From: Prochlorococcus sp. MIT 1300
GTDB taxonomy: Bacteria; Cyanobacteriota; Cyanobacteriia; PCC-6307; Cyanobiaceae
Direction of reading: 5' to 3'
Length of the DNA: 64,000 nucleotides
NCBI RefSeq assembly: GCF_034092375.1
Contig: NZ_CP139302.1
Coordinates: forward strand, 930,001 to 994,000
Positions within the stretch are counted from its first letter, which is position 1. Every line of letters begins with the position of its first letter. Below are positions 1-8,385 of this stretch, piece by piece. The notes below the pieces were generated by a model. It did not search any database. It was given only the letters and a program-made list of their open reading frames with translations, and was not told where the DNA came from. A program made the translations under genes and the position numbers.

Positions 1-2241
1 TCTAACGCTCAAAAGCCCCAAGAAAACATTCAAGAACAAAATCAAGCCAATAATGATTTCTCAATAAAGAAATCAATCCTAAATAATGAAGACGAACCAA
101 CAGCAACAGCTCTTGAGATATATTGCAGAGACCTCACATCTGCCGCAAAACTTGGAGAATTAGATCCAGTCATTGGTAGAGACGTAGAGATTAGACAGTT
201 AATAAAAGTCCTCTCTCGCAGAAGCAAAAATAATCCTGTATTAATAGGCGCTCCAGGTGTCGGGAAAACAGCCGTTGCAGAACTTTTTGCCCAAAGGATA
301 ATCTCTGGCGATGTTCCTGACACCTTAAAAGGTTTAAGACTAGTTTCCCTAGACCTGGGAGCATTAATTGCAGGTGCAAAATTCAGAGGTCAATTTGAGG
401 AGAGATTTCGTTCTGTCTTAAAAGAAGTTAGCGAGTCAAACTCAGGAGTAGTGTTATTTATCGATGAGTTGCATACAGTTATCAGCTCAGATCGATCAAG
501 TGCCGAGGCAGGAAGTCTTTTAAAGCCAGTTCTTGCAAGAGGTGATCTACGCCTTATTGGTGCAACAACTGCCGAAAGTTATCGTCAGACCGTTGAGAAA
601 GATCAAGCACTTAACAGGCGATTTCAACAAGTTTTGATTAAAGAACCTCATCTTGAATTAAGCATAGAGATTCTTAGAGGTTTAAAAGGAAGGTATGAGC
701 TTCATCATGGAGTGACAATTACGGATGCAGCAATAGAAGCCGCAAATCGGCTTTCAGATAGATATATCAGTGATCGTTGTCTGCCGGACAAAGCAATCGA
801 CCTAATTGACGAAGCGTCAGCTCAATTTAAAATGGATATTTCATCAAAACCTCAAGTCATTGAAGAGGCTCAGGCAGAACTGAGAAAAATTGAAGTTGCT
901 TTACTTGATAACAAAAAAATATCAGAACAAGAAAAGTTTGAGCTTGAAGAAGAAAAAAAAATCGCCATGCAATATTTTGAAGAGCTGAATACATCCTGGG
1001 AAGAAGAACGGCAATATCTCATGGAATTGAAAGGGCTAGTTCAAGAAATTGAAGATCTCGAAATTTCTATCCTTGATGCAGAAGATAAAGGAGATTTAGA
1101 AGAGGCTGCAAGATTAAAGTATGATGAGTTAAATGTGGTTCAAATCAGAAAATCCTTCATAGAAGATGAAATAGCGAAGAAAAGATCTTCAGGAACCGCT
1201 TTGCTCCGTGAAGAAGTAGAAGCCGAAGATATAGCTGATGTTGTAGCCAGATGGACAGGCATCCCAGTGCAACGTCTTCTAGCAGGCGAAAGACAAAAAT
1301 TATTACGACTCGAAAAACACTTATCTGAAAAAGTAATTGGCCAGCCGAAAGCCGTACAAGCTGTTGCAGCTGCTATTAGACGCGCAAGGGCAGGGATGAA
1401 AGATCCCAAAAGGCCTGTTGGGTCATTCCTATTTTTAGGGCCTACCGGAGTTGGCAAGACCGAACTTGCCAAAGCACTGGCAGATTCACTTTTTGATGAA
1501 GAAGAAGCACTTGTCAGACTAGATATGAGTGAATTCATGGAGCGCAATGGAGTAGCAAGACTGATTGGAGCACCCCCTGGATATGTTGGTTATGAAGAAG
1601 GTGGTCAATTAACCGAAGCTGTCAGACTTCGTCCATATGCAGTCTTGCTTCTAGACGAAATTGAAAAAGCCCATCCAGATGTATTCAATCTGCTCCTTCA
1701 ATTACTCGATGAGGGACGACTAACTGATTCACAGAGCCGAACAGTTGATTTCAGACACACTGTGATAGTGATGACTAGTAATCTTGCAAGTAGGGCAATA
1801 CTTGATTCTTCAATATCCTCTAAGGAAAGTGGTGCAGATTTACATAAGATCAGTCTCGAACTAAAAGATCAAATAGATCAAGCATTAAATAAACAGTTTC
1901 GACCTGAATTTTTAAACCGTATTGATGAAATTATTAGATTCAATCCACTACAAGCTAAAGATCTCCAACAGATCGTACGCCTCCAATTAAATGATCTTGG
2001 AAAGCTTCTGGCCGAACAAGGATATGAGCTCAGAGTTGATGAATCAGCAATAGAACTTCTTGCAAAAGAAGGCTATGAACCTGAATATGGGGCCAGGCCA
2101 TTAAGGAGAGTTGTAAGAAGAACTATAGAAAACCCTCTCGCAACAAAGCTTCTAGAAGAACATTTCATAGGTGCCAATGCTATTCGGGTGAGACAAGAGC
2201 AAGAAGAATCATCATCACTACTTTTTATTCCAGAGCAATAA
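1..2241 (+). CDS. clpB: ClpB-type AAA+ disaggregase, 5' truncated by window
   Basis: Hsp100 chaperone that threads aggregated proteins through a hexameric ATPase ring. The frame is open from base 1, so the N-terminal domain and start lie outside; 746 codons are visible. The first AAA+ module has a Walker A motif GAPGVGKT (247-270) and a DELHT Walker B. A charged middle region (about 840-1230) rich in Glu/Lys looks like the ClpB coiled coil. The second module has GPTGVGKT (1438-1461), LLLDEIEKAHPDVF and the C-terminal EYGARPLRR sensor region. No ClpP-binding IGF/LGF loop was recognised, which favours ClpB over ClpC, but I did not align it. It lies just upstream of secE on the same strand. Confidence 0.9.
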   Translation, partial: SNAQKPQENIQEQNQANNDFSIKKSILNNEDEPTATALEIYCRDLTSAAKLGELDPVIGRDVEIRQLIKVLSRRSKNNPVLIGAPGVGKTAVAELFAQRIISGDVPDTLKGLRLVSLDLGALIAGAKFRGQFEERFRSVLKEVSESNSGVVLFIDELHTVISSDRSSAEAGSLLKPVLARGDLRLIGATTAESYRQTVEKDQALNRRFQQVLIKEPHLELSIEILRGLKGRYELHHGVTITDAAIEAANRLSDRYISDRCLPDKAIDLIDEASAQFKMDISSKPQVIEEAQAELRKIEVALLDNKKISEQEKFELEEEKKIAMQYFEELNTSWEEERQYLMELKGLVQEIEDLEISILDAEDKGDLEEAARLKYDELNVVQIRKSFIEDEIAKKRSSGTALLREEVEAEDIADVVARWTGIPVQRLLAGERQKLLRLEKHLSEKVIGQPKAVQAVAAAIRRARAGMKDPKRPVGSFLFLGPTGVGKTELAKALADSLFDEEEALVRLDMSEFMERNGVARLIGAPPGYVGYEEGGQLTEAVRLRPYAVLLLDEIEKAHPDVFNLLLQLLDEGRLTDSQSRTVDFRHTVIVMTSNLASRAILDSSISSKESGADLHKISLELKDQIDQALNKQFRPEFLNRIDEIIRFNPLQAKDLQQIVRLQLNDLGKLLAEQGYELRVDESAIELLAKEGYEPEYGARPLRRVVRRTIENPLATKLLEEHFIGANAIRVRQEQEESSSLLFIPEQ

Positions 2242-2269
2242 CGATGCTGTTATCCGTTAATGTGTCAAG

Positions 2270-2569
2270 TTGGCAGTGTATGTCAAAGCATCAGCGCCAT
2301 CCTCCGGCTTCAATACTGTGACAAGCCCATCTTCTGAGGAAAATTCAGCTGAAACCAGCGAAATCCCTGAATTAAAGGAGCTAGAGGCCACCAATCAACG
2401 TGGTTTTCTATCAAAGACCCTTGAGGAATTAAAGCTGGTTGTTTGGCCAAGTCGCCAGCAACTGTTCAGCGAATCAATTGCCGTCATACTGATGGTCACC
2501 CTTTCAGCTGCATCGATTGCAGCAATAAGTCGTTTTTACGGTTGGGGGGCTTCTCAATTATTTGGTTAA
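2270..2569 (+). CDS. secE: Preprotein translocase subunit SecE
   Basis: Small subunit of the SecYEG channel in the membrane. The conserved SecE core is visible near residues 50-65 (EELKLVVWPSRQQLFSES), followed by one transmembrane helix (IAVILMVTLSAASIAAISRFY). The first 40 residues are Ser/Glu-rich and variable. The start is uncertain: no ATG is in frame upstream of the core, so TTG at 2270 or GTG at 2276 must be used, giving 97-99 residues. It heads the secE-nusG-rplKAJL series typical of cyanobacteria. Confidence 0.9.
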   Translation: MAVYVKASAPSSGFNTVTSPSSEENSAETSEIPELKELEATNQRGFLSKTLEELKLVVWPSRQQLFSESIAVILMVTLSAASIAAISRFYGWGASQLFG

Positions 2570-2620
2570 ACCAAAAAAACCCTCAAAAAATCAAAACACC
2601 ATTCACCGTTCTTCTAGAAA

Positions 2621-3292
2621 GTGACAGACTTCGATATCACCCCTCAAGAAACTTCAGAAGCAATTACTGCTGCCAATGAAGCAAGTATTGAGGATGTGAA
2701 TAATTCCTCAACACCAAAAGCACAAACGGCAATTTCTCGTTGGTATGCAATACAAGTTGCATCTAGTTGCGAAAAAAAAGTAAAGGCTACTTTGGAACAA
2801 AGAGCTGTAACCCTAGGCGTTAGCAATAGGATCTTAGAGATTGAAATTCCGCAAACACCAGCAGTGAAATTAAAAAAAGATGGTAGCCGACAATCAACTG
2901 AGGAGAAAGTCTTTCCTGGCTATGTTCTAGTTCGAATGGTTCTCGACGAAGACACAATGATGGCAGTTCGTAGTACACCAAACGTAATTAATTTTGTAGG
3001 TGCTGAAGATCGACGAGCAACTGGCAAATCAAGAGGACATATCAAACCAAGGCCTTTAAGCCGCAGTGAGGTTGATAGGATTTTCAAACGTGCAGCAGAG
3101 AAAAAGACAGTAGTTAAACTCGACCTAGCAGAAGGGGACCAAATTATTGTCACATCAGGTCCTTTCAAAGACTTCCAAGGAGAAGTAATAGAAGTTTCAG
3201 GAGAAAGAAGCAAACTAAAAGCACTGCTCTCTATCTTTGGAAGAGAGACCCCAGTGGAACTCGAATTTTCCCAAATCAACAAACAGAACTAA
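2621..3292 (+). CDS. nusG: Transcription termination/antitermination factor NusG
   Basis: NusG binds RNA polymerase and couples it to the ribosome or to Rho. The protein (223 residues) has an acidic N-terminal tail of about 40 residues, then the NGN domain starting at SRWYAIQVASSCEKKV and including EKVFPGYVLVRM. It ends with a KOW domain (EGDQIIVTSGPFKDFQGEVIEV). The start is GTG at 2621; the tail before the NGN domain is usual in picocyanobacteria. It sits 51 bases after secE and before the structured rplK leader, so it is probably co-transcribed with both. Confidence 0.95.
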   Translation: MTDFDITPQETSEAITAANEASIEDVNNSSTPKAQTAISRWYAIQVASSCEKKVKATLEQRAVTLGVSNRILEIEIPQTPAVKLKKDGSRQSTEEKVFPGYVLVRMVLDEDTMMAVRSTPNVINFVGAEDRRATGKSRGHIKPRPLSRSEVDRIFKRAAEKKTVVKLDLAEGDQIIVTSGPFKDFQGEVIEVSGERSKLKALLSIFGRETPVELEFSQINKQN

Positions 3293-3402
3293 AAAAAGGT
3301 GGTCGTCTCCCTGTGGAGGGCGGCCAAAGAGGTAGGTTCAACACCTCACCGCACTTGCCCAAATAGGCCAAGTGATCCACAGTCGTCCAATCCCCTTAGC
3401 AG
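3293..3402 (+). promoter_or_regulatory. Structured leader between nusG and rplK
   Basis: This 110-base gap can fold into three consecutive hairpins: 3301-3325 (about 10 bp, tetraloop CUGU, one bulged G), 3329-3347 (GAGGU with ACCUC) and 3352-3374 (CACUUG with CAAGUG). None is followed by a T tract, so they do not look like terminators. In many bacteria L1 represses the L11-L1 mRNA by binding a leader that mimics its 23S site; this gap is the right place for such control. That link is inference, as I did not match the L1 consensus. Confidence 0.5.
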
Positions 3403-3828
3403 ATGGCAAAGAAAGTTGTAGCAGTGATCAAGCTGGCCTTACAGGCCGGCAAAGCGAACCCAGCTCCTCCTGTAGGTCCTGCACTAGGCCAACATGGGGT
3501 GAATATCATGGCGTTCTGCAAGGAGTACAACGCTCGCACTCAGGACAAGGCCGGTTTTGTAATTCCAGTAGAAATTTCGGTCTTCGAAGACCGCAGTTTC
3601 ACCTTCATTACTAAAACCCCTCCTGCTTCTGTTCTCATTACTAAAGCAGCTGGTATTGAAAAAGGTTCTGGCCAGTCCTCACATGGCAATGTTGGCTCAA
3701 TCGACAGAGCCCAACTTGAAGAAATTGCCAAAACTAAATTGCCAGACCTCAATTGCAATAGCGTTGAGTCGGCGATGAAAGTTATTGAGGGCACAGCCCG
3801 AAATATGGGCGTTTCCGTTAAGGATTAA
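3403..3828 (+). CDS. rplK: 50S ribosomal protein L11
   Basis: L11 builds the GTPase-associated centre of the large subunit with 23S rRNA. At 141 residues it has the usual length. It begins [20 protein letters not shown], followed by [22 protein letters not shown], the typical N-terminal domain, and it has the RNA-binding C-terminal half ending GTARNMGV. The ATG at 3403 gives the family-standard N terminus. It is followed after 81 bases by rplA in the same direction. Confidence 0.98.
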   Translation: MAKKVVAVIKLALQAGKANPAPPVGPALGQHGVNIMAFCKEYNARTQDKAGFVIPVEISVFEDRSFTFITKTPPASVLITKAAGIEKGSGQSSHGNVGSIDRAQLEEIAKTKLPDLNCNSVESAMKVIEGTARNMGVSVKD

Positions 3829-3865
3829 AGTCTTTACCCAAACCTATTCTTTATTTAGTTCTTTC

Positions 3866-3896
3866 TTCTGGGGGAGACATCTTTTTGTCGCCAGAA
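3866..3896 (+). promoter_or_regulatory. Hairpin in the rplK-rplA spacer
   Basis: UUCUGG (3866-3871) pairs with CCAGAA (3891-3896), and inside it GACA (3876-3879) pairs with UGUC (3886-3889). The hairpin lies 13 bases before the rplA start, so it could shield or space the ribosome-binding region or slow RNA decay. No U tract follows it. Its role is inferred from position only. Confidence 0.4.
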
Positions 3897-3909
3897 CCCC
3901 GTTAATAAC

Positions 3910-4614
3910 ATGAGCAAACCATCCAAACGCATCACTAGTCTCCTTGCAAAAGTCGAGGATCGCATTTATCTCCCCGCAGAAGCTGTCCAGCTTGTCAAAG
4001 AAAATGCGACAGCAAAATTCGATGAAACAATCGAAGCGCATATTCGCCTTGGTATTGATCCTAAATACACCGATCAACAGCTCAGGACTACGGTCGCCCT
4101 TCCTCAAGGAACAGGGCAAAGTGTTCGAATCGCCGTGATAACAAGTGGCGAAAAAGTTAGTGAAGCCAAAGCTGCTGGAGCTGAACTAGCCGGAGACTCA
4201 GATCTTGTCGAAACTATTAACAAGGGTGAAATGGATTTTGATCTCTTAATAGCAACGCCTGACATGATGCCAAAAGTCGCCAAGCTTGGCCGTGTATTAG
4301 GTCCGAGAGGACTTATGCCCAATCCCAAAGCGGGGACTGTAACTACAGACCTTGCGGCTGCAATCAAAGAATTCAAAGCAGGGAAACTCGAATTCAGGGC
4401 AGATCGCGCCGGTATTGTGCATGTCCGTTTTGGTAAAGCAAGCTTCTCAGCAGAAGCCCTGCTAGAAAACCTAAAAACACTTCAAGAAACTGTCGATAGG
4501 CATAAACCTAGTGGTGCTAAAGGTCGTTATTGGAAAAGCCTTTTTGTCACTTCCACTATGGGACCTTCAATCGAGGTTGATGTAAATGCTCTGCAAGAGA
4601 TGCAACAAGACTGA
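3910..4614 (+). CDS. rplA: 50S ribosomal protein L1
   Basis: L1 forms the mobile stalk beside the E site and is usually the autorepressor of the L11-L1 operon. The 234-residue protein carries the family signature around [20 protein letters not shown] with [12 protein letters not shown] next, plus [16 protein letters not shown] near the C terminus. The ATG at 3910 gives [12 protein letters not shown]. The closest upstream gene is rplK. Downstream lies the 238-base rplJ leader. Confidence 0.98.
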   Translation: MSKPSKRITSLLAKVEDRIYLPAEAVQLVKENATAKFDETIEAHIRLGIDPKYTDQQLRTTVALPQGTGQSVRIAVITSGEKVSEAKAAGAELAGDSDLVETINKGEMDFDLLIATPDMMPKVAKLGRVLGPRGLMPNPKAGTVTTDLAAAIKEFKAGKLEFRADRAGIVHVRFGKASFSAEALLENLKTLQETVDRHKPSGAKGRYWKSLFVTSTMGPSIEVDVNALQEMQQD

Positions 4615-4635
4615 TAGCCACATTGTTGTATCCTT

Positions 4636-4761
4636 ATCAATTGGCGTAAGCCAACGGGCATGCGCCCGGCCCAAGACAGCAGGTTTTTAATTATTTCCAG
4701 CGCAATCTTGCTCAGGAAGTTTTTTTTATAAGCCCTGCCGAGGCAAATGCAACGGTTTTTT
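4636..4761 (+). promoter_or_regulatory. L10-type ribosomal protein leader of rplJ-rplL
   Basis: The leader contains the L10 leader hallmark AGACAGCAGG (4675-4683), whose GCAGG pairs with CCUGC at 4734-4738 just before CGAGGCAA. Upstream are two tandem hairpins, UUGGC-GUAA-GCCAA (4641-4654) and CGGGC-AUGC-GCCCG (4655-4668). Between the arms is another hairpin (4695-4718) followed by eight T (4720-4727). In known L10 leaders the L10(L12)4 complex binds this fold to repress its own operon. The family assignment is from motif recognition; exact ends are approximate. Confidence 0.75.
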
Positions 4762-4852
4762 CCCACGTGGATTGGATCGACCTGCGAGCCTCGTCTCCTC
4801 ATTGGAGGGCAAATCGGCCGTATGTCCAGCTTTTTCCCTCAATCCGATCCCT

Positions 4853-5380
4853 ATGGGCCGCACGCTGGAAAGCAAGCAAGAAATCGTCAAGGAACTCAAA
4901 AGTCTCCTTGACGATGCAGAAATGGCACTAGTCCTTGATTACAAAGGACTGACCATCAAGGAAATGTCTGATCTGCGGACGCGTCTGCAGGCCAGTAATG
5001 GTTTGTGCAAGGTTGCTAAAAACACCCTTATGCGCAAAGCAATTGATGGCAATAGTGCATGGTCAAGTCTCAACTCTTTACTGAGTGGCACCAATGCATT
5101 AGTCCTTGTAAAAGGTGATGTTGGTGGTGCAGTTAAAGCTGTACAGACGTTCCAAAAAGAAACAAAGAAATCCGAGACGAAAGGCGGCCTTTTCGAAGGC
5201 AGGCTGTTATCTCAGGACGAGATCAAGGCTATAGCCCAACTTCCTTCCAAGGAAGTTCTCATGGCTCAAATCGCCGGTTCCATTAATGCAGTAGCAACCA
5301 AAGTTGCTGTTGGGATTAACGAAGTACCTTCGGGTCTTGCCCGAGCTTTACAGCAACACGCTGACAAAAGCGCAAGCTGA
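4853..5380 (+). CDS. rplJ: 50S ribosomal protein L10
   Basis: L10 anchors L7/L12 dimers on the ribosome. The ATG at 4853 gives [19 protein letters not shown] and 175 residues, the expected length. The frame is open further upstream to a possible start at 4772, but that would run through the L10 leader and add an unrelated 27 residues, so it is rejected. Conserved parts include [18 protein letters not shown] and [12 protein letters not shown]. The C-terminal helix carries the L7/L12-binding region. rplL follows after 55 bases and is expected to share repression by the leader. Confidence 0.97.
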   Translation: MGRTLESKQEIVKELKSLLDDAEMALVLDYKGLTIKEMSDLRTRLQASNGLCKVAKNTLMRKAIDGNSAWSSLNSLLSGTNALVLVKGDVGGAVKAVQTFQKETKKSETKGGLFEGRLLSQDEIKAIAQLPSKEVLMAQIAGSINAVATKVAVGINEVPSGLARALQQHADKSAS

Positions 5381-5435
5381 TCTCATTAGGACTACCAAAC
5401 TTTTTCACTCTTAAACAGTTGCTCTGAATTCCAAA

Positions 5436-5828
5436 ATGTCTGCAAAAACCGACAAGATCCTTGACTCTCTCAAAGAGCTTTCTCTGCTTGAAGCCTCTGA
5501 GCTTGTAAAGCAAATTGAAGAAGCGTTTGGGGTATCAGCCGCAGCATCTGCTGGTGTTGTCATGGCCGCGCCTGGAGCCGCTGGTGCTGCTGGTGGCGAG
5601 CCTGCCGAAGAAAAGACTGAATTTGATGTTGTTTTAGAAAGCTTTGAAGCCTCTGCAAAGATCAAAGTACTAAAAGCTGTTCGTGAAGCCACAGGCCTTG
5701 GTCTTGGTGATGCAAAAGCCATGGTGGAAGCAGCTCCAAAAACCATTAAGGAAGGGATCTCTAAAGACGATGCCGAAAGTCTTAAGAAGGCCATCGAAGA
5801 AGCCGGCGGCAAAGTCACTCTTAAGTGA
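5436..5828 (+). CDS. rplL: 50S ribosomal protein L7/L12
   Basis: This is the multi-copy stalk protein that recruits translation factors. The 130-residue product has the N-terminal dimerisation helices (to about residue 35), an Ala/Gly/Pro-rich hinge, and a C-terminal domain beginning [40 protein letters not shown] with its usual spacing. The protein ends GGKVTLK. It is the last gene of the cluster; rpoB does not follow, as is usual in cyanobacteria. A tandem hairpin region lies about 45 bases after the stop. Confidence 0.98.
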   Translation: MSAKTDKILDSLKELSLLEASELVKQIEEAFGVSAAASAGVVMAAPGAAGAAGGEPAEEKTEFDVVLESFEASAKIKVLKAVREATGLGLGDAKAMVEAAPKTIKEGISKDDAESLKKAIEEAGGKVTLK

Positions 5829-5874
5829 ACTAGCTAATTACTTGGAACTTCAAAGTTTCAAGCCGATTCCAAAA

Positions 5875-5912
5875 ATGGGATAAGCCAGTCTTGAATGACA
5901 GTTTTATCCCAT
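5875..5912. repeat. 9-bp inverted repeat after rplL
   Basis: ATGGGATAA (5875-5883) is perfectly complementary to TTATCCCAT (5904-5912), with a 20-base loop. It directly precedes the A tract and the rplL terminator. It could protect the 3' end of the ribosomal mRNA or help termination. It is visible in the sequence; its function is inferred. Confidence 0.5.
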
Positions 5913-5920
5913 AAAAAAAA

Positions 5921-5945
5921 AGCCCTGCTTCAGGCAGGGCTTTAT
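5921..5945 (+). terminator. Rho-independent terminator of the rplJL unit
   Basis: AGCCCTGC (5921-5928) pairs with GCAGGGCT (5934-5941) around a five-base loop, followed by TTTATT. A run of nine A immediately precedes it, so on the minus strand the same stem is followed by nine T, an even stronger terminator. It therefore looks bidirectional, although no minus-strand gene was found nearby. Confidence 0.85.
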
Positions 5946-6304
5946 TAGTGGAAGAATCTCAGGAGTCTTTCCTTGTTTCGACCCTGAAATTCTTCATCAC
6001 TCCTCACACGAATGAACCTTATCTAAAAATTACCAAAATCTATAAAGCGATAGGTGCGCTAATTGAACTGGCCTATATCTATCAAAGATTGAGGTCAAAT
6101 CCGAGTCTGCTTAATCCAGTGAATCTGTAGGGACTCTCAAAAGTACAAAAACAAACTTCAAGCAGAAGCAAATGGACTCATAGCAACAATGAGAGATTGC
6201 CTAAAAAGAACTAACAAAATGATGATGAAACTCAAAACAAATGAGGAAAATCCTGTAGACATTCAAAATAATGATGCTTTGAATACAACAACCACTATCT
6301 TGAA
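5946..6304. other. Gap before rnhA without a convincing gene
   Basis: Apart from the Yfr1-like element I see no gene here. A GTG-started frame of 60 codons (5948-6130) has no recognisable motif and crosses the hairpin, so it is not called. No ribosome-binding site is obvious before rnhA at 6305. The rnhA promoter presumably lies in the AT-rich part after 6130, but I could not pick a -10 box with confidence. Confidence 0.5.
5951..6009 (+). other. Hairpin plus Yfr1-like 11-base motif
   Basis: A hairpin (GAAGAAT 5951-5957 with ATTCTTC 5989-5995; CAGG 5960-5963 with CCTG 5983-5986) is followed three bases later by ACTCCTCACAC (5999-6009). That 11-mer is the conserved single-stranded core of the cyanobacterial small RNA Yfr1, where it follows a first stem. 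The second stem with terminator that ends known Yfr1 genes is not evident after it here, and canonical Yfr1 has a different genomic context. It may be chance or a relic. Confidence 0.3.
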
Positions 6305-7075
6305 ATGTCAAAACCTCCTGGGCGAGTAATAGCTGCGGCCACAGACGGAGCATGTAGTGGTAATCCTGGGCCAGGAGGATGGGCAGCACTCATACGTTTT
6401 GAAGATGGCAGTATTGAAGAGTTTGCTGGTTTCGAACCAGCAACTACTAATAATCGAATGGAACTACAAGCAGCTTTAAATCTCCTCAAAACATTAAAGT
6501 CACTTCCTATTCACCCAAACCTGAAAATTAGAACAGATAGCAAATATCTCATTGATGGCTTAGAAAAATGGATGCCAAATTGGAAACGCAAGGGTTGGCT
6601 AACAGCAGCAGGCAAACCAGTTATGAATCAGGATCTCTGGAAAGAGCTTGATCAAGCAAATATAAACGAAGTAGCTTTTAGCTATGTAAAAGGACATAGT
6701 GGAGACCCTGACAATGATCGCGTAGACAAAATTGCAGTAAGTTTTTCTAAAGGGCAGTCCATAGAGTTACACTCTAGAGTGAAAGGTAAAGTAGACTCAC
6801 TAGATGCTTTGCCATTCCAGACAGAGGATACTGATATTAAAAATAAAGGACTTAGAGATTTAAATACTTTACTTTCTCGCTTGGAAATTGTTAATAAAAT
6901 TTCAACGGAAGGCTATAGCCTAGAAGATGCTGAATTAGCTGAATTAGTAAACCTATCTATTAAAGATATTAAAAACAAAACAGCTTCCTGGTATTGGCGA
7001 GATTGGCTTATAGAGCCCATAACAAGTGGTCGATGGAAAATTATAAGCCTTATTAAAGACAATCAAAAACCCTAA
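6305..7075 (+). CDS. rnhA: Ribonuclease HI with a C-terminal extension
   Basis: Degrades RNA in RNA-DNA hybrids. The type 1 RNase H fold fills roughly residues 1-145: [13 protein letters not shown] (first catalytic Asp), NNRMELQAA (Glu), RTDSKYL (Asp), and [17 protein letters not shown] (His and last Asp), so the active site is intact. Residues 150-256 form an extension absent from E. coli RNase HI, with an acidic helical stretch ([20 protein letters not shown]) and a Trp-rich end. I do not recognise this part. The stop overlaps the pyrD start by one base (TAATG), suggesting translational coupling. Confidence 0.92.
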   Translation: MSKPPGRVIAAATDGACSGNPGPGGWAALIRFEDGSIEEFAGFEPATTNNRMELQAALNLLKTLKSLPIHPNLKIRTDSKYLIDGLEKWMPNWKRKGWLTAAGKPVMNQDLWKELDQANINEVAFSYVKGHSGDPDNDRVDKIAVSFSKGQSIELHSRVKGKVDSLDALPFQTEDTDIKNKGLRDLNTLLSRLEIVNKISTEGYSLEDAELAELVNLSIKDIKNKTASWYWRDWLIEPITSGRWKIISLIKDNQKP

Positions 7076-8253
7076 TGAATAAATCATCTAAAACCACTTT
7101 TTTTAGTTTCTCAAAGTTTTACAAAGTCCTCTTCGGTTCATTACTGTTGCAAGACGGCGGAATAGATGCAGAAGATTTAACTAATGCCGCACTATTAGCA
7201 TTGGGACAAGCTTCTCTTTTAAGAAACTCGCCATTCGTGTCAAAAGTAATCGAAAATATGGGCAATGAGCTGAACGTTGAAGATAAAAAGCTTGAACAAT
7301 TACTTTTTGGATGCAACTTCAAAAACCCAGTAGGTCTAGCCGCTGGGTTCGACAAAAACGGCGTCGCAGCAGGCCTATGGCATCATTTTGGGTTTGGTTT
7401 TGCAGAGCTAGGCACAGTTACTTGGCATGCACAACCAGGTAACCCTCGCCCAAGACTTTTTCGCCTTTCAAATGAACAAGCGGCACTTAATCGGATGGGG
7501 TTTAACAACAAAGGTGCAGAGATTATGCGTAAAACTCTCAAACGTCAGCATCTTCCACCACCTGGACAGCGGGATGCCATCCTTGGGATCAATCTGGGCA
7601 AATCTCGCAAGACTTCTCTCGATCTAGCAGCTGACGACTATGCCTGCTCCTTAGAACGATTAGCCCCTCTAGCAGATTATGCAGTGATCAATGTGAGTTC
7701 TCCAAATACACCTAACCTGCGTGATCTTCAAAGCCCCAAGCAATTAAGAAAGCTCATTGAAAAATTACGAAAAGTCCCAAATTGTCCCCCATTACTAGTA
7801 AAAATTGCTCCAGATCTTCAAGATAAAGATATCGACAATTTAGCAAAGCTCGCCTATCAAGAAAGAATCGCAGGGCTAATCGCAGTCAACACTAGTCTCA
7901 ATCGACTTGGCTTAGAAGAGAGAGTTATTCAGCAAACTGGGCGCAAGCTCTCTCTTGAAACAGGAGGATTAAGTGGTTCACCTCTGCGAGCAAGATCAAC
8001 AGAAGTCATAAAAAGACTCTATAAAAATACTGGCTCAAATCTGCCCATCATTGGAGTAGGAGGAATTGACTGCCCAGAAGCTGCTTGGGAAAAAATTACA
8101 GCAGGTGCCTCACTCTTACAGATTTATACCGGTTGGATTTTTCAAGGTCCTCATCTTGTTCCAAGAATTCTTGAGGGGCTTTCACATCAACTAAACAAAA
8201 ATGGGCTCAACAATGTCTCAGAGGCTGTAGGGACAGGGATACCCTGGAATTAG
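7075..8253 (+). CDS. pyrD: Dihydroorotate dehydrogenase (quinone), class 2
   Basis: FMN enzyme that oxidises dihydroorotate to orotate in pyrimidine synthesis and passes electrons to quinone at the membrane. The 392-residue protein has an N-terminal amphipathic extension (first 70 residues) typical of class 2, then [37 protein letters not shown] and VKIAPDL, and the C-terminal [29 protein letters not shown]-phosphate region. Class 2 uses a catalytic Ser, consistent with the motifs here. It begins within the rnhA stop codon. Confidence 0.95.
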   Translation: MNKSSKTTFFSFSKFYKVLFGSLLLQDGGIDAEDLTNAALLALGQASLLRNSPFVSKVIENMGNELNVEDKKLEQLLFGCNFKNPVGLAAGFDKNGVAAGLWHHFGFGFAELGTVTWHAQPGNPRPRLFRLSNEQAALNRMGFNNKGAEIMRKTLKRQHLPPPGQRDAILGINLGKSRKTSLDLAADDYACSLERLAPLADYAVINVSSPNTPNLRDLQSPKQLRKLIEKLRKVPNCPPLLVKIAPDLQDKDIDNLAKLAYQERIAGLIAVNTSLNRLGLEERVIQQTGRKLSLETGGLSGSPLRARSTEVIKRLYKNTGSNLPIIGVGGIDCPEAAWEKITAGASLLQIYTGWIFQGPHLVPRILEGLSHQLNKNGLNNVSEAVGTGIPWN

Positions 8254-8264
8254 TAAATTTAATC

Positions 8265-8291
8265 AACTAAATTTAGAAAAAAAGTTTAGTT
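8265..8291. repeat. AT-rich inverted repeat after pyrD
   Basis: AACTAAA (8265-8271) pairs with TTTAGTT (8285-8291) around an A-rich loop, 12 bases after the pyrD stop. There is no T tract, so it is a weak candidate for a 3' end element rather than a clear terminator. Confidence 0.3.
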
Positions 8292-8385
8292 AGTAAAATT
8301 CCTCCTCAAACACTCCTTCTAATAAAACTTTGCCAAGGTTAATTCCAAGCGAATAACATTACTCAACAAATTTATTGTCACCGGC

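Noticed and set aside
451-2241. ClpB starting at an ATG at 451
   Set aside because: The same frame is open and matches the first AAA+ module back to base 1, including Walker A at 247-270, so the gene is cut by the window, not started at 451.
4772-4852. N-terminal extension of L10
   Set aside because: It is unlike L10 and would translate part of the L10 leader; ATG at 4853 gives the usual protein.
5948-6130. 60-codon frame after rplL
   Set aside because: No recognisable motif, no ribosome-binding site, and it begins within the terminator tail.
8265-8291. Terminator after pyrD
   Set aside because: The stem is AT-only and has no T tract, so it is listed only as a weak repeat.
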